Shown here piece by piece: positions 11,341-23,200 of a DNA stretch of 64,000 bases (positions within the stretch are counted from its first letter, which is position 1; each line of letters opens with the position of its first letter). The notes under the pieces were generated by a model. It saw only the letters and a list, made by a program, of their open reading frames with translations. It ran no database searches and was not told the origin of the DNA. The stretch lies in NCBI RefSeq assembly GCF_905475395.1, contig NC_058338.1, positions 1,923,001 to 1,987,000 of the forward strand, given 5' to 3'. The translations under genes and the position numbers were made by a program. Source of the DNA: Chrysoperla carnea. Taxonomy: Eukaryota > Arthropoda > Insecta > Neuroptera > Chrysopidae.

Positions 11341-11781
11341 TGATGGAACTAGACAAGGTATGCTCGATGGAGGACGAGTTTTGGTTCAGTAGGCGCCTGT
11401 ACCCAGTCGACACCATTTTACCTTTTTCTCGCTTGCTGATTCAAATGTTGTAAAAAACATGAATACTTTTTGTGTGTTTACAATTTTAATCATATCTTCG
11501 GTTCTATTGGTCCTATCAAGACCAATAAAAACAGGAAATATTTCCTTTTACATGTAAAATAATATGGTACTGTATTTGTATACTAAATTTTCAATAACTT
11601 AGGAGCTTTGAGCGTATAAACAATTTAGGGTAGGGCATGTAAATGTATACAAAACATACTCAGCGCCTACATTATAAATACATAAGCAATATGGCGCTGA
11701 CTGGGTACCGTGCAAGAGAGTGAGAGAATGTCCCCATCCTACTCCTAGCTACAAAAGAGCATACCTTGTCTAATTCTACCA
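11341..11781. mobile_element. Non-autonomous inverted-repeat element (MITE-like) with 12-bp target duplication
   Basis: The ends are inverted repeats of about 25 bp: left TGATGGAACTAGACAAGGTA with TGCTC, right (reverse complement) TGGTAGAATTAGACAAGGTA with TGCTC. Inner segments also pair (GTACCCAGTCGACACCAT against GTACCCAGTCAGCGCCAT). The 12-bp sequence AGATCTAAGACT stands directly outside both ends, at 11,329-11,340 and 11,782-11,793, as a target-site duplication would. There is no transposase frame, so it depended on another element. A 12-bp duplication is longer than in most cut-and-paste superfamilies, so the family is left open. Confidence 0.75.
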
Positions 11782-11985
11782 AGATCTAAGACTAATATTA
11801 TTTAATTTTACTGCACATTACTCGATTGACTATATTTATTTATAAATATAAATATTTGCTAGGCCCTGAAATTAAAAAGCTTATTGCTCTTTTGTTAATT
11901 TCGTCGGAGGACGTAATAGAAAAGGTTATGACTATGCCGGAAAACATCAGGATAAAGAATAATAAAAAAAAAACAACGATTTTAA

Positions 11986-13609
11986 TTAAACATTTTCATA
12001 TTTTTGTAATGCCTCTAAAATAAAATTACTCTGTCGAAAATAACGTAATTTTTCGATTAAATCGTTTAAAATTTGTTGACCTTCCAGAAACTCATCCAAA
12101 TTATAAATATTATCATGTGTACGATGCTCTGAAATCCGATGTTCCTTATAGTTATAAGTTCGGACTTTTTCGCTGCGTAAACTCGAACGTACTTGTGATT
12201 TTCGTACTTGATCACTTTGTTCGGTATGTTTATCGAGTTCCAATTGATACAGTTTAAATTTCAAGCGTTCCAATGCAATCTCTTTATTTTTAATTTGTGA
12301 ACGTTCCGATTGACTTTCAACACTGATACCGCTTGGAATGTGAACAATTCGTACAGCACTGTCGGTTGTATTTACATGTTGACCTCCTGCCCCACTTGCA
12401 CGTTTTGTTTCAATCCGTAAATCAGTCGGTTTAATGTTGATTTCAACCTAGAGAGAGATAAACTTTTTTAATTATTGCACAATTTTAATTCATTCCTAAA
12501 GATAATGCATACTTTTTGCGAAAATGACACCCCCATCCCAGAATGTTTGAGGTTTAAGGTTGTTATGAAGAAAATGCTATTTAGCCAAAATATGAAATCA
12601 TTCCTGTTCTTGGTTTTCATGAAAAACGCTGTTAATGTTAAAGTTAACGTGTAAGTTAAACGTATCTTTTTAAATTATAGCTCATGTGTTATTCTGATGT
12701 ATGAGCTATATTATTGTCGAGTTTTAATCAAATCCATTCAGTAGTTTTTGCGTGAAAGCGTAACAAACAAACAATGTTACTTTCATGTGCGTAAACAAAA
12801 TGCTCATAACGGGAATGTTGACAGATTAAAATCTACCGATTTCACAAAATATTCTAGAGTGGGGAATGTATTTCAAAAATGATAATTACCTCATCTGGTT
12901 GAGGTATCGCAACCACTGTTACTGTACTTGTATGCACCCTTCCAGATCGTTCAGTAGCTGGAACACGTTGTACCCGATGTACACCAGCTTCTATACTTAA
13001 ATACGAATACACCTCATTTCCATTAACCAAAAGACTCGCATGTCGAATTCCACCAATTTCGGAATTATCTAAATCGGCGATTGTATAATCCCAACCTTTA
13101 TAATTGATATAATTCAAATACATTTGATATAAATCTCGTGCAAAAAGCATGGCTTCTTGTCCGCCAACACCCGCTGTAATTTCAAATAAAATCCTTTCAG
13201 TAGGATCGTTATCCTGTAACAAAGCATCGCGTAATTTAAGCTCCAATTCAGTTATTTCTCTTGTATAAATTTCATCCTCTTGTTTAATGAGCTTTTTAAG
13301 CTCGTCATTCGCTTCACTTAACATCTCCGCTAAACTTTTTTTATTGTCTATGATTTGCGTATGTTCATCGATTATTTTTACGATTGGTCGTAAATAATTT
13401 AAACGATTTACATGATTTTTATTTAATTTTGTATCGTTATTTAATTGATCGAATTCGGTTTGTAAACTTTTTAAAAAATTTTGCAGTGGTTTTGAATCGA
13501 ATTTGATTTTCGATTCAAAACTTGTATTGGTAAAGTATCGATAGGTTTTTGTGAATGTTTTTAATTTTTTTTTAATTAAGGGAAATGTGTAAAGACGTAG
13601 AAAATACAT
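11986..13609 (-). CDS. MTRF1L: Mitochondrial peptide chain release factor, class I (mtRF1a type)
   Basis: Exon 1 is 13,609-12,890 (ATG) and exon 2 is 12,447-11,986; the GT...AG intron is phase 0, giving 393 residues against about 380 for human MTRF1L. The basic start ([18 protein letters not shown]) fits mitochondrial import. Exon 1 carries the coiled-coil domain 1 and the codon-recognition domain: [17 protein letters not shown], then [20 protein letters not shown] with the PxT-type tripeptide PAT. Exon 2 starts with the peptidyl-tRNA hydrolysis motif, GGQ at residues 261-263 (SGAGGQHVN), then [15 protein letters not shown] and the carboxy-terminal [16 protein letters not shown]. It should read UAA/UAG on mitoribosomes and release the chain. 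The choice of MTRF1L over MTRF1 rests on the unexpanded PAT loop. Confidence 0.94.
12448..12889. other. Intron of the release-factor gene, with a dispersed-repeat tail
   Basis: The intron contains at about 12,720-12,790 a block with CCATTCAGTAGTTTTTGCGT and two ACAAACAA motifs. It is of the same kind as, and inverted relative to, the block at about 8,560-8,640. No gene lies here. Confidence 0.5.
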
Positions 13610-13804
13610 TTTCTTTTTGGTTTAATTCTTATTCTACTATTAACCTAGAATTATTTATTCATATTGACATGCCTTCAATTTACTCTACACTCCATGAAGG
13701 TTATAAAGAAGGAGAACGATCGCAACGTGTTAAAGCATTAGCGCGAAGTTAGCTGTTTATGAGTACAAGTAGATGAAGTTAGTTGCATAATATACAAATG
13801 GGTA

Positions 13805-15540
13805 TATCATTTCAAATTTTGAGAATATAAAATAATTTTAAAGTAATCGTTAATGTTCGTACATCTCTCCGTGTATTGTGCATTTGTTTTGTTATTAAGA
13901 TAATAATTAGTTGTTATTAGTTAAAAATTTAAGAAATTAAACTTGTAAATTGTTTTTATAATCATATTTATTAAATTAAAAAATTTTAACATAATTCCTA
14001 AATTTTGAAATATAAAATATTTTAATAATAATCGTACATCTCCGTGATAGTTCGTATAAATAGAAATACATACAGCGCCATAAAGTATAAACAACATCCA
14101 GTGATAGTTCGTAAAAATAGAATTACACACAGCGCCACAAAAGTGTGAAGAACATTGAGCAATATGGCTGCCTTTTATTTAGTTAATTTATTTATTGTGC
14201 ATTTGTTGTGTTATTACGATAATAATTAGTAGTTATTAGTTAAAAATTTAAGAAATTGAATATGTAAGTTATTTTTATAATCATATTTATTAAATTTAAA
14301 CATAATTCCCTAATTTTGATAATATAAAATATAAGTATAAACAACATCCAATATGGCTGCCTTTTATTTAGTTAATTTATTTATTGTGCATTTGTTGTGT
14401 TATTACGATAATAATTAGTTGTTATTAGTTAAAAATTTACGAAATTGAATATGTAAGTTATTTTTATAATCATATTTATTAAATTTAAACATAATTTCTA
14501 AATTTTAAAATATAAAATATTTTGATAATAATCATTTATGATCGTACATCTCCGTGATAGTTCGTATAAATAGAAATACATACAGCGCCATAAAGTATAA
14601 ACAACATCCCGTGATAGTTCGTAAAAATAGAGTTACATACAGCGCCACAAAAGTGTAAACAACATTCCGTGATAGTTCGTAAAATTAGAAATACATACAG
14701 CGCCACAAAAGTGTGAAGAACATTGAGCAATATGGCTGCCTTTTATTTAGTTAATTTATTTATTGTGCATTTGTTGTGTTATTACGATAATAATTAGTTG
14801 TTATTAGTTAAAAATTTACGAAATTGAATATGTAAGTTATTTTTATAATCATATTTATTAAATTTAAACATAATTTCTAAATCTTAAAATATAAAATATT
14901 TTGATAATAATCATTTATGATCGTACATCTCCGTGATAGTTCGTATAAATAGAAATACATACAGCGCCATAAAGTATAAACAACATCCCGTGATAGTTCG
15001 TAAAAATAGAGTTACATACAGCGCCACAAAAGTGTGAAGAACATTGAGCAATATGGCTGCCTTTTATTTAGTTAATTTATTTATTGTGCATTTGTTGTGT
15101 TATTACGATAATAATTAGTAGTTATTAGTTAAAAATTTAAGAAATTTAATATGTAAGTTATTTTTATAATCATATTTATTAAATTTAAACATAATTCTTT
15201 AATTTCGATAATATAAAATATAAGTATAAACAACATTGACCAATATGGCTGCCTTTTATTTAGTTTAATTATTTATTGTGCATTTGTTTTGTAATTAAAA
15301 TAATAATTAGTTATTAATTAATAATTGAAAAAATAAAATTTGTAAGTTATTTTTATTATTATTTTAATTAAATATAAACATAATTACTAAAATTTTGAAG
15401 ATATAAAATAATTTAAATATAATTGTTGATCGTGTATGTTCATTGTTCGTACATCACCGTGATACTTCGTGGATAGCCTCAAACCCTCTACCAAGCTATG
15501 TACAAACAAACTGATGATAAACAAAAACAAACAAAATGGC
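13805..15540. repeat. Composite tandem repeat with nested subrepeats
   Basis: Six copies of a CAATATGGCTGCCTTTTATT block recur at about 14,160, 14,350, 14,730, 15,050, 15,243 and (diverged) 15,535. They alternate with an AT-rich stretch ending in TAAACATAATT. Some periods also hold one to three copies of a 57-60-bp subrepeat, CGTGATAGTTCGTA...ATACAGCGCCA, at about 14,041, 14,099, 14,552, 14,610, 14,670, 14,932 and 14,990. Long-period spacing varies from about 190 to 380 bp according to how many subrepeats are present. Short frames inside it are not genes. Confidence 0.85.
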
Positions 15541-15762
15541 TGCCCTTTATTTTATTTATTTATTTATTATGCGTTTGTTTTGTTATTAATTAATAATTAA
15601 ATAAATAAAAATTAAATAAATAAAGTTATTTTTATTAGTCTTTAACACAAAATTTGATCCCTTAAATTAAATGTAATTAAAATTTACAAAATGAATACTT
15701 TTATTATTTTTAACTTGAACTAATTGAATTTTATTTAAATTATAAATTTTTCGTATTTGCAG

Positions 15763-16078
15763 AAACATGGTCCAGATGAACTTGGTGTGTGTCGTGGAAA
15801 TTGATGTGTGCCGATGAAGATTTTCGTGTTATTGCACTTGGATTGCCTGTTCCAAGGTATGTAAATATAACTAATAAGATTTTAATGGCTAATATTTCTT
15901 CCTTTTTATGATAATAATGATAATTTTTAATAAATAAAATCTATAATTATGTTAATTTGATTATTTGAAGGTTATTTAGTTTTTGATTTTGATTGATTTC
16001 AGATACATTGGTAATTTATTGGGTCCACCGTTAAGATCAAGATTTCAAGCACGAGATGTATCACATCTTAGTTACCAG
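15763..16078 (+). pseudogene. VWA8: VWA8-like gene fragment, two exons
   Basis: Two exon-like blocks, 15,763-15,856 and 16,003-16,078, are bordered by AG...GT and join in phase. They read DFRVIALGLPVPR then YIGNLLGPPLRSRFQARDVS, closely matching the AAA+ region of VWA8 (von Willebrand A domain protein 8, a mitochondrial ATPase). A stop lies upstream in the same frame within the first block, and no other VWA8 exons were recognised within the window. A captured or duplicated gene fragment is therefore the best reading. An exon pair of a gene with very long introns remains possible. Confidence 0.7.
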
Positions 16079-16437
16079 GTAGGTGTCTCCTTCTCTTTTT
16101 TACTTTTAATTACCTTTTTTTTTAAAATATTGATCACAATTATTGTCCTATTTCTTACACTAAACTTATCCGTTGTCATATATCTTATATTTATTATTAC
16201 TCTAGCAAGTTTTTTTTCTGTCCTGCCCTTATTTTTCTTATCCCTTTATTAAATTTCAAGATTCATCGTTCATTTTCAAGCTTATTATGTCTAGAAATGA
16301 TGAAAGTTATATTCATGATCTAAAAATGTACCGCTTAAGAAGAAACACGTTAGACAAGTGTATTAGGTATTTATTGTTATTTTTAGTAACGGGTTCCGAT
16401 AACTACGGGAGTGGGATTCCACACGGGCCAAGTTAGA
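16079..16437. other. AT-rich DNA with a dispersed-repeat piece
   Basis: No gene is seen. The CATTTTCAAGCTTATTATG and AAAAATGTACCGCTTAAGAA blocks at about 16,270-16,340 match those at about 1,826-1,897. Confidence 0.5.
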
Positions 16438-16911
16438 ATTCATAGAATCACCTAATTAGTCCATTTCCGTCTGTCGCCTGTCCGTCTATCATCACGATTA
16501 CTCAAAAACGAAATGAGATATCAAGCTGAAATTTTTAAATCGTGCTATAAGACGTAAAAAGTGAGGTCAAGTTCGTAAATGAGCTACATAGGTCAATTGT
16601 GTCTTGGATCCTTGGGACCCATCCTGTAAACCGTTAGAGATAGAACAAAAGTTTAAATGTAAAATGTTTATTTTTTTATAAAGAACATTCTTTACATTAA
16701 ACTTTTGTTCCATCTCTAATGGTTTACAAGATGAGTTCTTCGGATCCAAGACTTTAACCTTTGTTGCTCTTTTTCGAACTCGGATCTTTCTCTTTACGTC
16801 ATGAGCAAGCTGTAAAAATTTTTGCTTGATATCTTTTTTCGTTTTTGAGTTATCATGTTTACAGACAGACGGAAAACCGTAAATAGATTTATTAAGTGAT
16901 TTTATGAATAC
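16438..16911. repeat. Large foldback of a dispersed repeat
   Basis: Two arms of about 220 bp face each other. The left arm runs ATTCATAGAATCACC, CCATTTCCGTCTGTC, GAGATATCAAGCTGAAATTT, GACGTAAAAAGTGAGG, GTAAACCGTTAGAGATAG. The right arm repeats the same order in reverse complement out to position 16,911. The hairpin turn is near 16,668. A single-armed relative (CCATCTTGTAAACTGTTAGA, then GATAAAACAAAAG) is at about 51,160-51,215, so the arm itself is an interspersed family. Confidence 0.85.
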
Positions 16912-17748
16912 CTATACCAAAATTTTGGTGGTCTCATCAATATTTGTAATGTAACATTTTTTACTCGATCTTGAACGGGGTTTGGCTGTTCGGTATCCCT
17001 TGTACGTGGATGAGTACAGCACGTACAAGGGATTCAAAATGCATAAAAGTGTATTTTATTTTACAATGAATTTGAAAACAAGCTTTCGAGTATTTTTAAT
17101 GATTTTATAAAATAATTTGTTGATTCCGTTCCGTTTCAACACGTTTTAAAAGTTCTTAAATAATTATTAAGTGGATTATAAAATAATTTTAAAATGAATG
17201 TTTTAATTTGTTTCAGCTTGATGTGAACTTTGGGTGCAGGACGTGGTTTTGTTTGTACAGATTGCAGTGAGTTGCCACAGATTTTAAAATAAATTTTTAC
17301 AGCATCTGTTTTACGATAACGATAAAGATAGATTTATTATTAAATTCTAGTTCAATTTAAAAATATTTGTTAGAATATTAATTTAATGGTTCCGTACCTA
17401 ATTATGTAAATTGTTATTTTTATTCAAATAAAATAAAATCTATTTTTTTACATTTAAATAAATAAACTATTTAATAACTTTGGACCACAAAACCTATAAT
17501 TTATCCTAAATTTGTGAAAATATTAATAAAAGTGATCTTTATTTGGTGTTACACCTTTATTCCATTAAATTGATTTATAATCAATCAATCCAATCCAATC
17601 CTGTTTGATCAGCTTAAAAATAGATATGGTCCAAAGCTATATTGATTTACATTAACTAGAGCTAGCTAACATTAGATCGATGTGACGTTTAAATTTGTTA
17701 TTTTTACCCGATTAAGCAACGCAAAGAAGTAATAATGTGTTTATCAGT
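16912..17748. other. AT-rich DNA without a recognised gene
   Basis: Nothing coding is supported. Positions 17,701-17,735 repeat the ACCCGATT...AACGCAAAG block found in the zinc-finger gene intron at 5,165-5,195. Confidence 0.5.
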
Positions 17749-18298
17749 CACTAGAAGCCAAACACGTTGTACAATTTTAAGGATTCTTAAGTCAATCGAA
17801 TGCTACTAAAAATATGACAAGAATGAAAATTCAAAAAACTTAATTATGTCAAGTGGGGTGGGGTATCATTGAATAGATATTTGAAAATCCTAACTAAAAA
17901 TGGTAACATAAAATAAAAAATCAAAAAACCCGACTGAGTTAAATATAAACTGAAAGGAAAAAAAACAAATACAACAGTTTACATAGCGACTTTAACGGTC
18001 GAGACCCATTATTGCGAAAATTCAAGCCATTGTAAAGAATGGGTGGCGACCGTTAAAGTCGCTATGTAAACTACTGTACTTGTTTTTTTCCTTTCAGTTT
18101 ATATTTAACTCAGTCGGGTTTTTTTGATTTTTTATTTTATTTTATCATTTTTAGTTAGTTTTCAAATACCTATTCAATGATACCCCACCCCACTTGACAT
18201 AATTAAGTTTTTTGAATTTTCATTCTTGTCATATTTTCAGTAGCATTCGATTGACTTAAGAATCCTTAAAATTGATCAACGTGTTTGGCTTCTAGTGT
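17749..18298. mobile_element. Long inverted-repeat (foldback) element, arms about 250 bp
   Basis: The left arm starts CACTAGAAGCCAAACACG; the right arm ends with its reverse complement at 18,298. In between, AAGTGGGGTGGGGTATCATT, ACTGAGTTAAATATAAACTG and TACATAGCGACTTTAACGGT on the left are mirrored on the right almost base for base. The spacer of about 46 bp (18,003-18,048) contains GAGACCCATTATTGCG. There is no coding capacity. RNA from the region would form a long hairpin. Confidence 0.9.
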
Positions 18299-18324
18299 GC
18301 CATACAGGAACACACTTATATAGA

Positions 18325-18490
18325 CATAGCGACTTTAACGGTCGAGACCCATTATTGCGAAAATTCAAGCCATTGTAAATTTGAATGGGTGGGGCGACTG
18401 TTACAGTCGCTACTGTAGTAAACTACTGTACTTGTTTTTGTTTCTTTTCAATTGATATTTAACTTAATCGGTTTTTTTTTGATTTTTTTA
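18325..18490. repeat. Second, partial copy of the foldback centre and right arm
   Basis: Beginning at about 18,325, TAGCGACTTTAACGGTCGAG, ACCCATTATTGCG and AATTCAAGCCATTGTAAA repeat the foldback centre. They are followed by a diverged copy of the right arm (ACTGTACTTGTTTTTGTTTC). It lies in tandem with the full element and is more diverged. Confidence 0.8.
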
Positions 18491-19602
18491 AATAATTTTA
18501 TTTTAGTAAGGGCCTTCTAAGAGTACAACTTAAACACATTGATTGCATTGTTTGTTTTATTAAATTAGATGGGTGTGGGTGTGGGTGTAGTTATGGGATC
18601 TAATGTTAGATTAGCTTAAAATGTTTGATATATCAAATGTTGCAGATAAATTTGAATGATTCAATAATTATTGTTAATTAAAGGTGGTGAACCAATTAAA
18701 ATTAAATCATTCAAATTTGTATTTTAAATTTAAGAATAAAAATATATTTATGGATGGAGGTGGAGGTAGAGGTTCTGCATAAAACACAAAATATTATTCA
18801 TTAGAAATAGTATTTTGTAAGGCAGGTAAGAATCAATAGATTTTAATACTTTTTTATTTTTTATTTTTAGTTAATTAATTTTATGTGCTGATACAAACTG
18901 ATGTTGATGTTGTGATGAATAAACAACTGGATCATCTAATTTGACTAAATAAAGTTGTTAATGATTTGGTTGATCTGCAATCATTAATAATTATAAAAAG
19001 AATAAGGATGTTCAAGTGTTCAAGTCATTCCTTTAAAATGTTTATACAAAGCCAAAGCTATCTACAGTCCTAGTGTTTTATTTAACGCTTTAGAATAGAT
19101 CAGTATAAATAAATAAATTTAATTCAGGAAAATGCTTCAAACAAACAAATATATGTTTAAAATTGTTAGGTCCAATTAAAAGCTCAATCTGATTTATAAC
19201 TAGCAAAGAAAACTTTAAATTAGAGAGTTGTTCTTAAAACTTTTTCTTTGTAAAGCGAATAGTTTAGACAGTAATTGATAGGAAAACTTTAGTTCTTTTA
19301 TTAGTTTGTTTCCCCCTTAGATTTATTCCGATTTGTTATGATTGGTATTCCAAAAGAATCAAAATAATGGATTGAGAGATAAGTAATTTGTATGAATGGC
19401 ACGCCAACCAACATTGAATACCTAGTACCTAGTTTTGTTGATGGACTGGATCTGGATTGTAACTTTAAGAAATGAAAGATTGTAACTTAGAAAACTTGAA
19501 AGTAAACAACGAGTTTTCGATATGACGTAAGTAGTGGCTTTTCTATGACCCATTATTATTTATTTAACTCTCTTGTAAATAAAAGCTATTAAGGGAAGGA
19601 CC
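18491..19602. other. AT-rich DNA without a recognised gene
   Basis: No gene is supported. A small inverted pair (AAATTTGAATGATT near 18,648 and AATCATTCAAATTT near 18,705) forms a modest hairpin. Confidence 0.5.
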
Positions 19603-20270
19603 ATATCAACGTGTCGAGAAGGATTCAGTCCAAAAGAGTTGATCAAACAATGTCAGCTACTGATTGCCGAAAATTCACAAGGAAGGAGATGGTATGCGGC
19701 ATATTAAATCCGGAATCAGCTCACCAACATACAAGATCGCAAAATGGCTTGTGTCAGAATTTAATAAATTCAACGGACGGAGAACAATGTGCCTGAAGTG
19801 GATAAAGGAGAATATCTCCGGTTAACGAGATTATGCATTGAACAAATTTATTTTCAATTTAATAAAAAATTTTATTAACAGGTACATGAAACCAGTATGG
19901 GCAATCCATTGAGCCCTTTTTTAGCAAACATCTTCATGTCAAGATTGGAAAAGAATTTAAAACAAGCAACGGAGTATTTCCCACAACATTGGTATCGTTA
20001 CGTAGATGACATAATTACAATTATAAATACGAAGAAAACGAGTGTACAAGATTTTTTGGAATTTCTGAACAAAGCGGAACCCAACATCAAATTTACCGTC
20101 GAAGAGAAGCTGGATGGAAAATTACCATTTTTGGATTTAAAAATATCCAAAAATAGAGACAAGCTGACGTTAATAAACATTTACCGGAAACTGACGAATG
20201 TGGATGGGTTCATTCCAAAGGACTCTTTTTATTATTAGAGCCACAAAATGACTATTTTTAATTTTTCTGT
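19603..20270 (+). mobile_element. Penelope-like retroelement RT fragment (broken)
   Basis: Pieces of a Penelope-like reverse transcriptase occur in order: ISSPTYKIAKWLVSEF near 19,703-19,756, then a CIEQ.YFQFN-like stretch, then from 19,897 the palm MGNPLSPFLANIFMSRLEKN, the catalytic RYVDDI near 20,000 and NIKFTVEEKLDGKLPFLDL near 20,085-20,140, followed by the YRKLTNVDGF block. The GNPLSP, YVDD and GKLPFLD order and spacing match PLE rather than LINE or LTR reverse transcriptases. The amino-terminal part and any GIY-YIG endonuclease are not visible, and the copy is interrupted. It leads without a gap into the satellite built from its own 3' part. Confidence 0.82.
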
Positions 20271-23200
20271 TCACAGGTTAACAACATACCCATTACCCAC
20301 AGCAAACTCCATGAAGGAATTCGTCAAAGAGAAGCTGGATGGAAAATACCATTTTTGGACGTTGAAATATTCAAAGATAGAGACGAGCTGACGTTAATTA
20401 ACATTACCCGGAAGCTGACGAATGTGGATGGGTTCATTCCAAAGGACTCTTTTTATTATTGGAGCCACAAAATGACTGTTTTTAATTTTTCTGTTCACAG
20501 GTTAACAACATATCCATTACCCACAGCCAACTACATGAAGGAATTCGTCAAAGAGAAGCTGGATGGAAAATACCATTTTTGGACGTAGAAATATTCAAAG
20601 ATAGAGACGAGCTGACGTTAATTAACATTACCCGGAAGCTGACGAATGTGGATGGGTTCATTCCAAAGGACTCTTTTTATTATTGGAGCCACAAAATGAC
20701 TGTTTTTAATTTTTCTGTTCACAGGTTAACAACATACCCATTACCCACAGCAAACTACATGAAGGAATTCGTCAAAGAGAAGCTGGTTGGAGAATACCAT
20801 TTTTGGACGTAGAAATATTCAAAGATAGAGACGAGCTGACGTTAATTAACATTACCCGGAAGCTGACGAATGTGGATGGGTTCATTCCAAAGGACTCTTT
20901 TTATTATTGGAGCCACAAAATGACTGTTTTTAATTTTTCTGTTCACAGGTTAACAACATACCCATTACCCACAGCAAACTACATGAAGGAATTCGTCAAA
21001 GAGAAGCTGGATGGAAAATACCATTTTTGGACGTAGAAATATTCAAAGATAGAGACGAGCTGACGTTAATTAACATTACCCGGAAGCTGACGAATGTGGA
21101 TGGGTTCATTCCAAAGGACTCTTTTTATTATTGGAGCCACAAAATGACTGTTTTTAATTTTTCTGTTCACAGGTTAACAACATACCCATTACCCACAGCA
21201 AACTACATGAAGGAATTCGTCAAAGAGAAGCTGGATGGAAAATACCATTTTTGGTCGTAGAAAAATTCAAAGATAGAGACGAGCTGACGTTAATTAACAT
21301 TACCCGGAAGCTGACGAATGTGGATGGGTTCATTCCAAAGGACTCTTTTTATTATTGGAGCCACAAAATGACTGTTTTTAATTTTTCTGTTCACAGGTTA
21401 ACAACATACCCATTACCCACAGCAAACTACATGAAGGAATTCGTCAAAGAGAAGCTGGATGGAAAATACCATTTTTGGACGTAGAAATATTCAAAGATAG
21501 AGACGAGCTGACGTTAATTAACATTACCCGGAAGCTGACGAATGTGGATGGGTTCATTCCAAAGGACTCTTTTTATTATTGGAGCCACAAAATGACTGTT
21601 TTTAATTTTTCTGTTCACAGGTTAACAACATACCCATTACCCACAGCAAACTACATGAAGGAATTCGTCAAAGAGAAGCTGGATGGAAAATACCATTTTT
21701 GGACGTAGAAATATTCAAAGATAGAGACGAGCTGACGTTAATTAACATTACCCGGAAGCTGACGAATGTGGATGGGTTCATTCCAAAGGACTCTTTTTAT
21801 TATTGGAGCCACAAAATGACTGTTTTTAATTTTTCTGTTCACAGGTTAACAACATACCCATTACCCACAGCAAACTACATGAAGGAATTCGTCAAAGAGA
21901 AGCTGGATGGAAAATACCATTTTTGGACGTTGAAATATTCAAAGATAGAGACAAGCTGACGTTAATTAACATTTACCGGAAGCTGACGAATGTGGATGGG
22001 TTCATTCCAAAGGACTCTTTTTATTATTGGAGCCACAAAATGACTGTTTTTAATTTTTCTGTTCACAGGTTAACAACATACCCATTACCCACAGCAAACT
22101 ACATGAAGGAATTCGTCAAAGAGAAGCTGGATGGAAAATACCATTTTTGGTCGTAGAAAAATTCAAAGATAGAGACGAGCTGACGTTAATTAACATTACC
22201 CGGAAGCTGACGAATGTGGATGGGTTCATTCCAAAGGACTCTTTTTATTATTGGAGCCACAAAATGACTGTTTTTAATTTTTCTGTTCACATGTTAACAA
22301 CATACCCATTACCCACAGCAAACTACATGAAGGAATTCGTCAAAGAGAAGCTGGATGGAAAATACCATTTTTGGACGTTGAAATATTCAAAGATAGAGAC
22401 AAGCTGACGTTAATTAACATTTACCGGAAGCTGACGAATGTGGATGGGTTCATTCCAAAGGACTCTTTTTATTATTGGAGCCACAAAATGACTGTTTTTA
22501 ATTTTTCTGTTCACAGGTTAACAACATACCCATTACCCACAGCAAACTACATGAAGGAATTCGTCAAAGAGAAGCTGGATGGAAAATACCATTTTTGGAC
22601 GTTGAAATATTCAAAGATAGAGACAAGCTGACGTTAATTAACATTTACCGGAAGCTGACGAATGTGGATGGGTTCATTCCAAAGGACTCTTTTTATTATT
22701 GGAGCCACAAAATGACTGTTTTTAATTTTTCTGTTCACAGGTTAACAACATACCCATTACCCACAGCAAACTACATGAAGGAATTCGTCAAAGAGAAGCT
22801 GGATGGAAAATACCATTTTTGGTCGTAGAAAAATTCAAAGATAGAGACGAGCTGACGTTAATTAACATTACCCGGAAGCTGACGAATGTGGATGGGTTCA
22901 TTCCAAAGGACTCTTTTTATTATTGGAGCCACAAAATGACTGTTTTTAATTTTTCTGTTCACAGGTTAACAACATACCCATTACCCACAGCAAACTACAT
23001 GAAGGAATTCGTCAAAGAGAAGCTGGATGGAAAATACCATTTTTGGACGTTGAAATATTCAAAGATAGAGACAAGCTGACGTTAATTAACATTTACCGGA
23101 AGCTGACGAATGTGGATGGGTTCATTCCAAAGGACTCTTTTTATTATTGGAGCCACAAAATGACTGTTTTTAATTTTTCTGTTCACAGGTTAACAACATA

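Noticed and set aside
20230-20300. CTGTTCACAG followed by GTTAAC as a splice acceptor within the RT repeat
   Set aside because: The peptide FNFSVHRLTTYPL reads straight through the site as in other PLE reverse transcriptases, so no intron is needed.
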